Part shown: piece after piece, positions 1 through 11,700 of the stretch | Position numbering within the stretch: position 1 is the stretch's first letter | Layout: every line of letters begins with the position of its first letter | DNA from: Petunia secreta | Lineage: Eukaryota; Streptophyta; Magnoliopsida; Solanales; Solanaceae | Assembly: GCA_029990175.1 (NCBI GenBank) | Contig: JARKIP010000017.1 | Location: 10,930,001-10,994,000, forward strand | Length of the DNA stretch: 64,000 nucleotides | Reading direction: 5' to 3' | The notes under the pieces: generated by a model | What the model was told of the DNA's origin: nothing | Database searches by the model: none | Seen by the model: only the letters and a program-made list of their open reading frames with translations | Program-made: the position numbers and the translations under genes

Positions 1-988
1 TCTCAAGAAGAAAGGAAAGGACTTACTGGTAGTACAGGTGTATGTCGATGATATCATTTTTGGAGCCACTGATGAGGAGCTAAGCAAAGGTTTTGCTGAC
101 TTGATGGGAAGTGAGTTTGAGATGAGCATGATGGGTGAATTGAATTTCTTCCTTGGATTACAGATAAAGCAGACACCTGAAGGAACTATGATTCACCAGC
201 AAAAATATGTCAAGGAATTGCTGAAGAAATTCAACATGGAAGGAGCAAAGGAGATGACTACCCCTATCGCCCCTGGAACAAAGCTGGACATGGATGAACT
301 TGGTCTATCGATAAATGAGACTAAGTATAGAGGAATTATTGGCTCACTTCTTTATCTCACAGCAAGTCGACCTGACATAGTATACAGTGTAGGACTGTGT
401 GCCAGATTTCAGTCAAAACCCAAGGAATCACACCTGACAGCTGTGAAGAGAATCTTGAGATACTTGAAGGGGACTCAGGATTTATGCCTGTGGTATCCCA
501 GAGGAGGAACTTTTGAACTAATTGGTTTTGCTGATGCAGATTATGCAGGTCATTTGGTGGACAGGAAAAGCACTTCAGGAATGGCACATTTTCTGGGTTC
601 TTGCTTGGTATCATGGGCTACAAAGAAACAAAACTCAGTTGCTTTATCAACTGCTGAAGCTGAGTATGTGGCAGCTGCTTCATGCTGTTCACAATTGCTT
701 TGGATCAAGCAACAACTGGAGGATTTTGGTATCAAGTGTGGGGCTGTGCCAATCTTCTGTGACAATACGAGTGCTGTGAACATTGCCAAGAACCCAGTCC
801 AACATAAAAGAACAAAGCACATTGATATTAGACATCACTTCCTTAGGGACAATGTTGAAAAAGGTCTAATTACTATGAATTCATGCAGGACTGAGGATCA
901 AATTGCTGACATATTTACCAAAGCTTTGAACAAGGTGCAGTTCGAGAGGAACAGGTTGGAGTTAGGGATGACCAAAATACACGGATGA
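1..988 (+). CDS. Copia pol, C-terminal part: end of reverse transcriptase and RNase H (5' partial)
   Basis: The open frame is already running at base 2 and ends with TGA at 986-988, so the protein is truncated by the window edge. The catalytic YVDD box of copia reverse transcriptase is encoded at about 41-52, followed by the thumb region with FFLGLQI and the SLLYLTASRPDI segment. RNase H follows: the FADADYAG motif with its first acidic residue near 535, SWATKKQ and STAEAEYVA near 640, and DNTSAVNIAKNP near 770, ending with the usual DIFTKAL tail. There is no internal stop. In the living element this would be the C-terminus of a Gag-Pol polyprotein that copies the RNA genome into DNA in cytoplasmic particles. 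The sequence resembles SIRE-type elements most. Confidence 0.93.
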   Translation, partial: LKKKGKDLLVVQVYVDDIIFGATDEELSKGFADLMGSEFEMSMMGELNFFLGLQIKQTPEGTMIHQQKYVKELLKKFNMEGAKEMTTPIAPGTKLDMDELGLSINETKYRGIIGSLLYLTASRPDIVYSVGLCARFQSKPKESHLTAVKRILRYLKGTQDLCLWYPRGGTFELIGFADADYAGHLVDRKSTSGMAHFLGSCLVSWATKKQNSVALSTAEAEYVAAASCCSQLLWIKQQLEDFGIKCGAVPIFCDNTSAVNIAKNPVQHKRTKHIDIRHHFLRDNVEKGLITMNSCRTEDQIADIFTKALNKVQFERNRLELGMTKIHG

Positions 989-1633
989 CCCAGCAGGTAA
1001 TCCCCTTGTAATTGGCTAGTTAAGTAGTAAAAGTGTCTGTTAGAAACTTGTCATTACTATCTGGGCTAAATTGGTACTTGAATTAGTACACTCGTTTAGC
1101 TGTTTTGAGCACTAGGTACAAATAATGTGATCCCATGAAGAACCCACTATGTACTGAGAAGGAACCAGTCTGAACATGAGGAATCATGTCCAGGTACAGT
1201 CAACTTACTCTGTTTGTTAGTTTTCACAACTGGAACTACGATTGTCTATTGTACGTGCATCATGGGAGATTTTCCATATTTTCATAACTGTCCAAAATTA
1301 TAGGAACACATTCCTTTTTAGGATAGAACCCTTTTTTAAAAAAAAAAAAACTGCTTGGACCCCACCTCTTGAAAAGGGCTTATTTAAAATAAGTTCATAA
1401 CCGTCAAATCTCTTAACTTTTCCCGGTTCTCAAAAAGTTCAAAAAACTGCCTTCCTTTATACTCATTACTTCTTGTCTTCCCTAGATATTGTCACATCAT
1501 TAAAACCCTTCTCCTTCTACAGCACTTCTCAAATCTCTCAAAATCTCATCCACCTTTGAGCATCAGAATTCTCTCAAGCCCTAAAATTAAAAACCCTTCA
1601 ACAAACTCAGTAATCTTTACAAAATCCTTCAAG
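989..1633 (+). other. Spacer between copia pol and the extra ORF, possible leader
   Basis: No coding sequence is evident. The stretch is AT-rich with an A-run near 1340 and a pyrimidine-rich block from about 1470 to 1550. TTCTACAG at about 1515-1522 resembles a 3' splice acceptor about 110 bp before the ATG of the next ORF, and TTTAAAATAA near 1384 is TATA-like. Either could allow separate expression of the downstream ORF, but this is inferred from short motifs only. Confidence 0.35.
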
Positions 1634-3769
1634 ATGTCTGAAAGACCACCTCCATCCACACTTGCTGAAAGAATTGCTAGGGCTCGCATCAAGATTCTCA
1701 AAAAGGGGGAAAAGAAACTGGTCAAGAAGCTAAGGTCAAGAGCCGTTCTCTCGACACCCACCATTCAAAGTTCGTCTCAACCGTTGCATGAGGTAATTCC
1801 TGACCCTATTTCATCTACACCTGTTGGTTCTGTCGATATAGTCAGTCCTGGTGCTGTAGAAACTGAAACCCTAGTCGCTGAACTAGATAAAATAATGGGT
1901 GATGAGCAGAGAGACAAAATAGATAGGGGGAATTCGTGTGAGGAGAAACAAGAAAATAAAGAGGATGAACTTAGAGAAGATGTGCAGGGCATTGTAGATG
2001 GTGTGTCTAGAGGAGAGTTAAATGTAGCGGAAAGAATTGAAGAACAGTTTATGGAACAAGACAATGTTGAAACTCTGAGAAAGGATGCAGTTGAGTCAAG
2101 TAAGGATGTAAGTGGAACAGGGGAGTGTATAGAGGGTTCTGTGTCCAAAGGCCCTGAGGGTGATGGACCTGCTACTGCTGAAGTTCCAGGGGGAGAGGGA
2201 CAAGAACCTGTTACTTGTCTAAACCCTACTGGAGCTGATGATGCAGATTTTAGCTGGACAGAATCTGATGAAGATGGAAACAAGGAAGTTGTTGTTGAAA
2301 AACAAGAGAGTGACAAGGAAGAGAAAAAATTAAAAAGGAAAAGAAAATTTGGAGCAGAAGATGAGAAGGTGACAGGTGAGGAAGAGGAGGATGAGGTGGT
2401 GTTTGTAAAAGAAAATAAAGTAGAGCCTGAAAAAAGAAGAAGGTTGGTGAGAGATGGGAAACCAGTGTTGAAATCTAGACTGGTAGATGAAGACAGTGAA
2501 GGAGGTGACCAAGAGGCTAGTGAGCCTGTGGTCAGGAGAGTTGGTACTAGGTCGGCTTACAAAATGCAGATGGAGAGGGTTGAAAAGCTAGGAAAGACAG
2601 TAAAAAATGTGAAGATGAGGGAAGAAGAGAAGAAGAAAGAAGAAGAGGAGAAGAGAGCTGGTGAGGAAGAGGAGGAAAGTGAAGCTGGGAGTTATGTGGA
2701 ACCCAGTGATTCTGATACTGACAGTGAGGTGGAGAGTAAGAAGAAAAGAAAAGAAGTGGATAGGGAAGCCTTCTTTTCTAGACATCAGGTGCTGCCAGGG
2801 AGTATTCTGTATGATGAAAAGGAGTTTCATATGAAATCCTTGTTGAGAATGATAGGAGATCAGGGTTGGTTGAGCTTGTTTGGAAACAATGACAGGAAGC
2901 TGTTTGTGGATGAAGTCAGGGAGTTTTATACAAATTGCAGGGTAGTAGCCAGGAGGGTGTTTACCACTGTGAAAGAAGTGGAGATTGAATTTGGGAGACC
3001 TGAACTGGGAGTGATTCTGGATGTACCTGCTGAAGGGTATTGCAGGTATGTTAAGCTAAAATGGCCAAAGAGGACAGATAGAGTTACTCCCTTAGATGTT
3101 GTGAGAAAGTTTTCAGGGAAACCCAGATTGAGGAAGGAGAGGAAGGTTGAGAAAAAGGAGATGGAGCCTGCACATCAGCTTTTGTTTGAGTTTGTGCATA
3201 GGTTTCTTCTGCCTAGGGGGGAAAGAAATTGTGAGGCCAGTGCTCTTGATCTGACTTATATGGATCTGATGGACAGAGGGGTAAAAATAAATTTGCCTGG
3301 GCTCATTATTAGGCACATAAAGAGAATCTGTGATACTGATCAGAAGCCACACTCTCTTGTGCATTCTTACATCATCCATCAGATTCTTGAGCATTTTGGA
3401 GTGCCTTTAGGTGCAGGGAAGAAGCCAACTATCCATCAGAGGTTTGGGGTTAATGTGCTGAAAAGCTGTGACTTCTTTCAAGAAAGCAGGGCTTCCAAAA
3501 GGCCAATGCAGGTCAAGCAGGAGCAGTCCGAGGACAGTGAAGAATATGGACCTGATGAGGCCATTGGTGCTGTGCAGGAACTGGAGAAGATGGTTCTTGA
3601 AGTTAATGAAGAAAATGCAGAGCTGCACAGACAGTTAAAGGTGAAGGATCAAGAAATTGATCGCTTGAAAATTGACTGCCACAAGTATGAGGCCGAGCTG
3701 GTGATGGAGAGGGCCAAGAATACGAAGCAACTTGAGGCACTCGTCAAGCACTTCAACCTTCAGCTGTGA
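1634..3769 (+). CDS. Sirevirus extra ORF with a plant-transposon-protein domain, 711 aa
   Basis: A single uninterrupted ORF in sense orientation between pol and the 3' LTR. I chose the ATG at 1634; the open frame extends upstream to 1556 without another ATG. The N-terminal ~350 residues are acidic and charged (runs of E/K), with basic clusters such as KRKRKF, KRRRL and KKKRK that look like nuclear localisation signals. The following ~230 residues (about 2760-3480) resemble the conserved domain annotated in many plant genomes as 'putative plant transposon protein', with SLLRMIGDQGW and a VKLKWPKR segment. The last ~70 residues are a predicted coiled coil with leucine/glutamate heptads. I see no signal peptide or membrane span, so it does not look like a classical envelope protein. 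Its role is unknown. Confidence 0.8.
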   Translation: MSERPPPSTLAERIARARIKILKKGEKKLVKKLRSRAVLSTPTIQSSSQPLHEVIPDPISSTPVGSVDIVSPGAVETETLVAELDKIMGDEQRDKIDRGNSCEEKQENKEDELREDVQGIVDGVSRGELNVAERIEEQFMEQDNVETLRKDAVESSKDVSGTGECIEGSVSKGPEGDGPATAEVPGGEGQEPVTCLNPTGADDADFSWTESDEDGNKEVVVEKQESDKEEKKLKRKRKFGAEDEKVTGEEEEDEVVFVKENKVEPEKRRRLVRDGKPVLKSRLVDEDSEGGDQEASEPVVRRVGTRSAYKMQMERVEKLGKTVKNVKMREEEKKKEEEEKRAGEEEEESEAGSYVEPSDSDTDSEVESKKKRKEVDREAFFSRHQVLPGSILYDEKEFHMKSLLRMIGDQGWLSLFGNNDRKLFVDEVREFYTNCRVVARRVFTTVKEVEIEFGRPELGVILDVPAEGYCRYVKLKWPKRTDRVTPLDVVRKFSGKPRLRKERKVEKKEMEPAHQLLFEFVHRFLLPRGERNCEASALDLTYMDLMDRGVKINLPGLIIRHIKRICDTDQKPHSLVHSYIIHQILEHFGVPLGAGKKPTIHQRFGVNVLKSCDFFQESRASKRPMQVKQEQSEDSEEYGPDEAIGAVQELEKMVLEVNEENAELHRQLKVKDQEIDRLKIDCHKYEAELVMERAKNTKQLEALVKHFNLQL

Positions 3770-4237
3770 TTCTTCCAGTCCTGTCCCCATATCTTTACCC
3801 TTTCCTATCCTACCTTATTTCCACCCCTTCCTACTCTCCCTTGGTTGCATATTGTGAATGATTAAGACAATTTTCTTTTGGTTGTGTAACTACTAATGGG
3901 GTGTGCTGCTGTCACACCTTGGATGTTGATTTTAAATTTCTCATGGTTATGACTGTTTCTTGTTTAAGTATGTGGTTCCCTGATGGGCCCTTATTTTTAT
4001 ATACCTATGTTCTTAATGCTGATGAGTTGCCTTGTGCTCTAGTCTAGATTAAACTGACAGGTTCCTGCAGGTCTTTGAATCTTTTCGATGATGCCAAAAG
4101 GGGGAAGAAGAATGTTGGGGTGTTTGTGACCTAACTCATCTGTTTTTATTGTTCTGTTATTTTTTGTTCTTGTTTTTGGTATATGTTATGTAGGTTCTTG
4201 GGCAACATTTGTTTGTCATCATCAAAAAGGGGGAATT
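3770..4237 (+). other. 3' untranslated spacer of the Sirevirus with two polypurine tracts
   Basis: Between the extra ORF and the LTR no gene is seen. Two near-identical purine runs occur: 4096-4110 (AAAAGGGGGAAGAAG) and 4224-4235 (AAAAAGGGGGAA). The second ends 2 bp before the LTR and is the likely primer site for plus-strand synthesis. Both are preceded by a GATG/CATC-type context, so the upstream one looks like a duplicated tract rather than chance. Confidence 0.65.
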
Positions 4238-5139
4238 TGTTGAGAGCTGGTTTTGAAGTATGACAAACGAGAAGGACACTGAGGTTCAGGAGAAGAACCT
4301 TGTCCTTGAGATGAAGGACACGCTTGATCGAAAAGATTACGGGTTGCAAATCCCTGTGGAACTAGGAGTAGTGGCGCGTGGTTGTTGACGTATCCTAGTC
4401 AGACTAAAAGAGGCGGTGTCCAGGCTGTATCTTTGAAGTGTGGACAAGAGTTAGACTTTAACATGGAAAAGAGTTACTGCGAATCTGATATTGCCATAAT
4501 TAAGAGAATTCCCAGCAGGACTCAACTAGGGTTGTAAGACCTGTATAAAAGCAAGTAGAAGAGACAGCCGAAATCAGTTTTTTCAAATAGAGAGTCGAGA
4601 GCATATAGAGGTGATCTGAAGAACTGTCTACGTGGGAAAACTGAAGAAGACAACTGGTTTGCATGCAGAGTATTTGAGTCTAGATCTCTTGTCTAGGTTC
4701 ATCGAGTTGTAAGTTGTCTCTGTTACAAGTGTTCATTGTTTTGTCTATTAGCTTATTTCAGAAGCATATGTATTAGGCAAACTACTTTGTGATTACTAGA
4801 AAAAGCTAGAGTTTAGCTTTGGTTAGTGATTAGGGTCTAGAGTGTAGCCCCTTGGTTACAGAGTTTGTAATCTAAAACGTTGCTCTTGTGTTAGTGGATT
4901 GAGATTCAAAATCCCAGAGTGTGGGTCGTGGTTTTTCTCCCTTGAGCAAGGAGTTTTCCACGTAAAATCCTTGTGTTCTTGGTGAATGTTTTGAAGTGTG
5001 TTCTTAAGTACAGTTTGCATAAAAGAGAACTGAGGAACCTTGTTCTACTACGGAAGAACCAGGTTCTTACAACAAAAATCGGAGGACACTATTCAACCCC
5101 CCCCTTCTAGTGTCGTTAGGAGGTGCTTAAAGTATAACA
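4238..5139 (+). repeat. 3' LTR of the Sirevirus element, 902 bp
   Basis: Begins TGTTGAGAGC directly after the polypurine tract and ends GTATAACA, giving TGTT...AACA inverted ends. A TATAAAA box lies at 4544-4550, consistent with the promoter that starts the genomic RNA. Near the end a run of C followed by TTCTAG (5097-5110) matches the C-rich motif typical of Sirevirus LTR termini. The partner 5' LTR is outside the window, so the outer boundary rests on the terminal inverted dinucleotides and on similarity to the family. Confidence 0.75.
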
Positions 5140-6549
5140 CTGGTTATGTATTCGGACTAGAAGGTCCAGATTGCTTAGTATAAACTTTGAGTTGAGGAAA
5201 ATCAATGTGAGGGTTCTTGCTTCCTTGAGGTTTTGAGGTGTGAATCTTAATTGCGGGAGTGGCACTCTCAAGATTGCTTCAAGTAATGAACTTTAAGTTT
5301 ATAATTATCTATATGTTCCTAATGCTCATGATTTAAGAGACGACAAGTTGGTAACGGTCAAGGCCACGATAATTATTGAGGTTTAGTATTGTAGTAGCAA
5401 CAAGACTTATTTTGAAATAGTCTTACTGAAAATGAAGTGAGAAATGATCCCTAAAGGCGTTTGCGTCTTTGTTTGATTTGTTGTTGCGTGGGAGAAAGGT
5501 TCATATTTTCTAGGTTGGTAGTTAATATTTGTGGAATGGTGAAATTTGGAACAAATCTCTTCAAATTGTGCTATTGACTTATTGCATATGTTATGGTAAC
5601 GTAAAGCAGAGTGGGAGAATTTTTGGTAGTTGTAGGGTGTTCACAAGTTTCATATTGATTCAAATTAGTTCAACGGAGCAGTTGGCTCATGCTTTTTATT
5701 TTTTAAGGATATCGGGTGCTCAACAATTATTTTTTCTATCTCGCAATGAGATATAGATTTTTGCTCAGTTAGCGATATTCTTGAGTTGGATCTTCTTTGG
5801 CATTTCATTATTTGACCAGTAGCCAGCCTAGGAGAGTCATCCAGAGTCTATAGGAACTAGTTGAGGCAGTGTGAAAGTAATCTGGAGGTCATTGGTATGA
5901 TTATTATCCTTCATAAGAGATTATTTATTGTTTCAATTACAAGTTATATTCTCAGATAGAATTTTGATGCCTTGCATAAATATCAGCATTGTTCTTCATT
6001 AATTTGGTTCTACAGACATTAGAGGAGGTCTAATATAGATGAGTCAAATCTACTCAGTTCAGTATGGATAGTTGTTCCTTTTAGTGAATAGATTTGAGAT
6101 GTCATGTTTGAAAGGGAGATTGTATTTCTTGAGGTTAATAACTTAGAGAAGTGTTATGAAGTCTGACTAGTCGGGCAAAAGGTCTATTTGTTCTATATGA
6201 GATCGTAGAGTGTGTTGAAGCGAGTTTTGACTTCTATTTTCTTCTATATATTTTATTTTCCTATGTTGATGCCCAAGAGTAATGTTTTGGACTTCGTGTA
6301 AGTTGCCCAGGTTGGACTAGTCCAAATGAAAAAGAGTTTAGCTTATGATAAACTTCTATAGCTATTTTCGGTAGCCAAGTTTGCGAGTTCACAAGAATGA
6401 CTTTCTTCGTGAATGTGTTATGACAGGGCAACTTGTTCGAGGATGCGACTTGAGAGTCAAGGATGGACTTGTAATAATAATACTCTAACTTGTTTGACAT
6501 TTTAACTATATTTCTTTTTACGTTTGAGGATGAACATTATTTATGTGGA
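5140..6549. other. Decayed intergenic DNA, possibly an old Ty3 internal region
   Basis: No ORF with a recognisable domain. The last 40 bases (about 6510-6549: CGTTTGAGGATGAACATTAT, then GTGGAGGAG) resemble the segment just before the 3' LTR in Ty3 chromoviruses, where an ACGTTCGAGGACGAAC-like motif precedes the polypurine tract. The 1.4 kb before it may therefore be an eroded pol region, but no protein motif survives to prove it. Confidence 0.3.
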
Positions 6550-8487
6550 GGAGAATATAATATAAAAAATGATAGTCATTTACATTTTTTAGCTGAAAGA
6601 AGAATAACAAAAGAAGAATAAGAAAAGTGGATAAATTATATTAGACATTGGAAGAGAAAAATGGAGAAAAAATGAGAAAGAGAAGAGAAAAAAAAAATGG
6701 TTGTAATGTTGTTTAAATCTATTTGGGTACCAAAATCTTGAGCTTATACTATTGACAAAGTGATTGGAAGCTGCTGGAATTGGAGATGAAATTGGAGGCA
6801 AATTTTTAATCCAATTCCAACCTTCATTTGCAGATCTGAAGATGATGAAAAATTTATGGATTATTCATTGTTAAAATTTCAAATAATCATGTTCCTTTAG
6901 CTTATATTCGAAGCTAAACACCGCTTGAGGTCCTAAATCAAAGACTCCATTAATGGAGTTTTGAAAAGCATAAACAATGGGTTTAACATTGCAATTTCGA
7001 GAATTTAGTTTATTGGGGTTTGATCCTAGAGTTGTTGGGAGATTGTGGTTGAATTTTTGACATAATTGAATAAGATTTGCCTAAATTTCGGATTAAAAAA
7101 GAAGCAGAAGCCGAAACTAGAAGAACCATTTTTGCATAGTATCTCAGAGATAGAATTTACAATATATCCGCAAAGTTTGTGTAGACTAAATTGAATTATG
7201 TGCCCACGGGTTAAAAAAAGAGTTCACAAGGAAGACTATATTAAAAACGTCTAAGAAACTAACTGTCAGCTCTAGTTTCAGAAAATAACAAATTATGATT
7301 GGAGATCATTTGAGCATGGTTTTTAGAATTCCAAGTATGGGGCGACTGGAGAGCATTTTTATGGACTTTTGGATTTTGGATAGTCTTGGTGCTTTGTCGA
7401 ATGTGAGTTTTTGTGTACTGGTTCAATAGTTGTGGCACAATGGGCACTCTTAGACCTGTTCATGACCATCCTGCAGCAATGTACGTGGATGTTGTTGTAG
7501 CTTTCGTGGTAGTGTCGAGTCTTTGCATTTATTTTTTATTTTGGGTTGGACCTATTATTATATCATACATTCTATAGATACTCCATGATTAGTTGATTCG
7601 TTGGGCTTGGGTAAACTATTCAATCTTTATTATTAAATTATTAAAATTATGATATAATTAGTTGATTATTAAGTCTCCCGCTTTACTTTTCTTGTTTGGT
7701 TTCCGTTTGAAAACACGATCTCCTTTGTCACAAACTTAAATAAGGATATTTGATGCATTTGGTTTCCTTAAAGGTAGAAGCTCTTAAGTGCCATCAGAGA
7801 CATGATTTTAGCACGTGACAATTAATTCCTCCTGGAAGTGTCAATTGCAAATGGCACTCTTCACCTCCAGGAGCATATTAAAGACAAGTAGCTGAAGGAA
7901 TCAACTGGGTAGGGGTCCACGTTGGAGCTTCCGTGAAGAAGTCACTCTCTTTGAGACTTGGGTGCTCGCACCCGATGGTGTTCTTTGCTCAATGACAGCA
8001 ACATGCCATGTGGTTCGTTATCCTCTCAAAGGATCAGAAGATGGTTGCGTTGCACTGCCGAAAACCCTATGAACTATGAGAATATCATCGTTCTCGACTT
8101 TAAAAATAGTTAAGATCGCTAAGAAGATGGAGACGAGTAGTGGAGGCACTGGGGAGGGGTTCATTCAACTGTCCCGAGACTTCTTTGGGCCTTTATTCAA
8201 AGTTCTCTTCTTTTTCTTAGAAGAGCAAGCACCGGAAGACGCTAACATTTTTTACTGTGCTTGCATGGCTTGGAGATTCGCTTAAGCCTTATCAATAATT
8301 GGAAGGTCAAATATGACATCAGTTCGAGGAACGAAGAGATTTGCCTGGGATTGTTTCATCAGCAAGCTTGCACCATGAAAAGTGAGCTCAATAGTATAGA
8401 AACTTATCAAATATTGAAGAAATAAGATATTGGATCAGTACCATAATATTTAGCTTTAACTTCCATCATAATAGAAATAGATTATAT
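6550..8487. other. AT-rich DNA, possible degenerate Ty3 LTR then unassigned sequence
   Basis: From about 6590 to 6700 there is a purine-rich AGAAGAA/GAGAAA block like that in LTRs of some Solanaceae Ty3 elements, consistent with the polypurine-like motif just upstream. No right-hand LTR end or TSD was found. From about 7750 to 8487 I see no gene or recognisable repeat. This segment is continuous with 13326 onward; the copia element split it. Confidence 0.3.
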
Positions 8488-8696
8488 TGTAAATAGATTA
8501 TTGTAAATAGATTAGTTATGTAAATTGTAAATTGTATAATGGGCCAAGCCCGTTAGGTTTACTTGGTCCCTAAGTTAGGTTTAGGGTTAGGTTCTCTAGG
8601 TTTCTTTTGTATAAATAGGGGACTCCCCTCATCAATGAAAGCAAGAGTTTTCACCCAAATATTATTTCTCTCGTGTGAGTGTGTTCGGTTTTTACA
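8488..8696 (+). repeat. 5' LTR of the copia element
   Basis: TGTAAA...TTTACA inverted ends; TATAAATA at 8610-8617 is the likely transcription start element. The first ~30 bp contain a tandem repeat of TGTAAATAGATTA. The leader after it is only 41 bp long before the gag ATG at 8738. Confidence 0.93.
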
Positions 8697-8737
8697 TGGT
8701 ATCAGAGCCATCGTGAAACTCTTCAAGTAGAAAAGTA

Positions 8738-11700
8738 ATGGAGGCTCCAAAAGGTGATGTTGCAGCCGTACGGAAGACAATCTCGCCGTACGATATCACT
8801 TCGAATGATAATCCTGGTTTGATTATCATACAGGTCCAGTTGACCAGTGAAAACTATGAGGAATGGGCGCGGTCGGTTAGAACGGCGCTGCGTGCAAGGA
8901 AGAAGTTTGGTTTTGTTGACGGATCGATCAAGATGCCCGATGAAAAGTCGATCGATTATGAGGATTGGTGGACTATCAATTCTCTTCTGGTGTCGTGGAT
9001 TAGGAATTCGATCGAGCCTACTCTTCGGACCACCATATCGCACATGGAAGTAGCGAAAGATCTGTGGGAGAGTATTCGAGAACGTTTCTCCGTGGGAAAC
9101 GGACCTCGGATTCAGGAATTAAAAGCGGCTTTGGCCGGTTGTAAGCAAAAGGGATTAACTGTTGCTGCTTACTATGGAAAACTGGCTATGTTGTGGGAAG
9201 AACTAGGAAATTGTGATAAGTTCCCAACTTGCTCGTGTGGAAACTGCACGTGCAATCTAACGGTTGCACTGGAGAAAAAAAGGGAAGAAGATAGGGTTCA
9301 CTTATTCCTTATGGGCCTGGATGAAAGCCTTTATGGAACTGTCCGTTCCAATCTCTTGGCTCAGGAGCCGTTGCCATCGATGAATCAAGTCTACCAAAAG
9401 GTAATCCAAGATGAACGGGTCAAAGGGATGGCACGAATTCAGGAAGAACGAGGGGAGGTAACGGCGTTTGCTGCACAACGATCACAGCCGCCGAAGACAG
9501 GCTATAAGGAGTGTCACTTGTGTGATCGAGGAGGACATCCTCCGGAACGCTGCTATGAAGTCATTGGCTATCCGGAGGGGTGGGTGCATTATCCGAAGCA
9601 AGGCACTTCGAGTGGAGGACGTAGTAGAGGAAAAGCTGAAGGCAACAAAGGTGGAAGAGGTCGTGGACATCAACAGTTTGGTTCAAATGCTGGTCGGGGA
9701 CGTGGCAATAATCGAGCAAATGCTGCTCAAGCTGAGCTCGAGAATGGAGAAAACGGACACATGAGTGTGCCCGGACAGGCTAACCTGTCCGGAATAACAG
9801 GTGATCAGTTGCAGATGCTGTTCGATTTGCTGAAAAAGGAAAAGGCAAGCACAAGTGAACCTTCGATCGGTAAGAAAACTCATCCTTCATGGATTATTGA
9901 CACGGGGGCGTCAAATCACATGACCGGTCAGATAAGTATTTTGGAGAATTTACGAACAATACCAAAGTGTCCGGTAGGTCTACCGAACGGAAGCAGTACG
10001 ATGGCGACTCAGGAAGGATCCATCAGATTTAATGAAGACATGGTTCTTCACGGAGTGTTATATGTGCCCGAAATGACTTGCAACTTGATTTCTGTGTCTC
10101 AATTAATTAATCAAGTTGGTTGCAATGTAAATTTCACTAATGATTTGTGTGTTATGCAGGACCGGGCTACGGGGAAGTTGATTGGAGCGGGTGAACAAAA
10201 GAACGGACTCTACTACTTTCGGACGATACCCGTGGTGAAAGCTGTGAAGGTCGATGTGGTGGACTTATGGCATCAAAGGTTGGGACATCCTTCGATGCAA
10301 GTAACGAAATCTCTTTCAGTCGTAGAAGATAGTGGGAAAGGTAGCTTAGAAGAAAAAGCATGTGATGTATGCCTTAGGGCAAAACAAACTAAAAATGTAT
10401 TTCCTTCGAGTAATAATAAAGCTGCTGAACCTTTTGATTTAGTTCATTGTGACTTGTGGGGTCCTTATAGAACTGAGTCTTCGTGTGGTGCATCATATTT
10501 TTTGACTGTTGTTGATGATTGTTCACGAGGAGTATGGGTTTTCCTGTTAATTGATAAGAAAGAGGTCGGACAAAAATTGAAGGGTTTCTTTGCAATGGTG
10601 GAGAGACAATTCAATAAACGGGTTAAGTGCGTTCGGAGTGATAATGGAACCGAATTTGTAAGTCTGAAAGGGTATTTTCTCGAACAAGGGATCTTGTTCC
10701 AAACTTCGTGTGTGGGGACACCCCAGCAAAACGGTAGAGTTGAACGGAAACATAGACATATCTTAAACGTGGCACGGGCGCTGCGTTTTCAAGCTAATTT
10801 ACCAATTGACTTCTGGGGAGAATGTGTGATGACGGCATGTTATTTGATTAACCGGACACCCACTAAGTTGTTGAATGGGAAGACACCTTACGATATCTTG
10901 ATGGGTGTGACACCGAATTATGATCATTTGAGGGTGTTCAGTTGCTTATGTTATGCTCGCAATCAAGGACGAACAAGTGACAAGTTTGAAAGTAGGAGTC
11001 GTCGATGTGTGTTTTTGGGTTATCCAAATGGGAAGAAAGCATGGAAAATGTATGATTTGGAGACAAAGGAGTTTGTGTTCTCGAGGGATGTGGTGTTTTA
11101 CGAAAAGGAATTTCCATTCGCCTCCAAGGAGACTGATGCCGAAAAATGGACACAAGATACGACTTCTGTCACCGTTGCATTGGAGGAGGCAGAGGAGAGT
11201 GTGCAAGGAAGGGGGGGGTGTTGAACCCGAAGTCGTGACTCCGGTGAGTGTTGAACCCGAAGTCGTAACTCCGGTGAGTGAACCCGAAGAGGTGACTCCG
11301 GAAGCTGAACCTGCGGTTGTCCCCGACGTTGAACCCGAAGAGTTGGGTCGGGGAAAACGAACTAAGAAAGAGAATACCTTGCTGAGAGATTTTGTTACTA
11401 ATACGGTCCAAAAGATGAGTCACCGGGTATCGTCCTGCGTTCGAAAGTCTGCTTGTTCATCTGTTACTCAACAACCCTCTGGTAAGCCCTATCCTCTAGC
11501 ACACTATGTCAATGGTGATAATTTCTCTTCGAAACATGTGAGTTTTCTTGCAGCTATAACGCAAGGACATGAGCCTACCTCCTATTCGGAGGCGGTAAAA
11601 AGTGACAAATGGAGAACAGCCATGGGGGAAGAATTGAAGGCATTGGAAGCGAACAGAACCTGGGAGATAGTTCCCTTGCCTACCGGGAAGAAGGCTCTCG

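Larger units (their letters stand above)
1..5139 (+). mobile_element. Sirevirus-like Ty1/copia retrotransposon, 3' part
   Basis: The window opens inside the reverse transcriptase of a plus-strand copia element and runs to the end of its 3' LTR. The order is RT/RNase H end, long spacer, extra ORF, repeated polypurine motifs, LTR. An additional ORF between pol and the 3' LTR, repeated polypurine tracts and a C-rich stretch followed by TCTAG near the LTR end are known traits of the Sirevirus (SIRE/Maximus) lineage. Gag, protease, integrase, 5' LTR and TSD lie outside the window, so the insertion cannot be dated or its integrity judged. Confidence 0.85.

Noticed and set aside
1777..2316. 179-codon open frame on the minus strand
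   Set aside because: Antisense shadow of the acidic, low-complexity extra ORF; serine/threonine-rich with no domain.
1634..3769. Reading the extra ORF as an envelope-like gene
   Set aside because: No signal peptide or membrane span; the features point to a nuclear protein.
8076..8285. Short plus-strand ORF
   Set aside because: 69 codons in decayed DNA, no domain, no promoter or family context.
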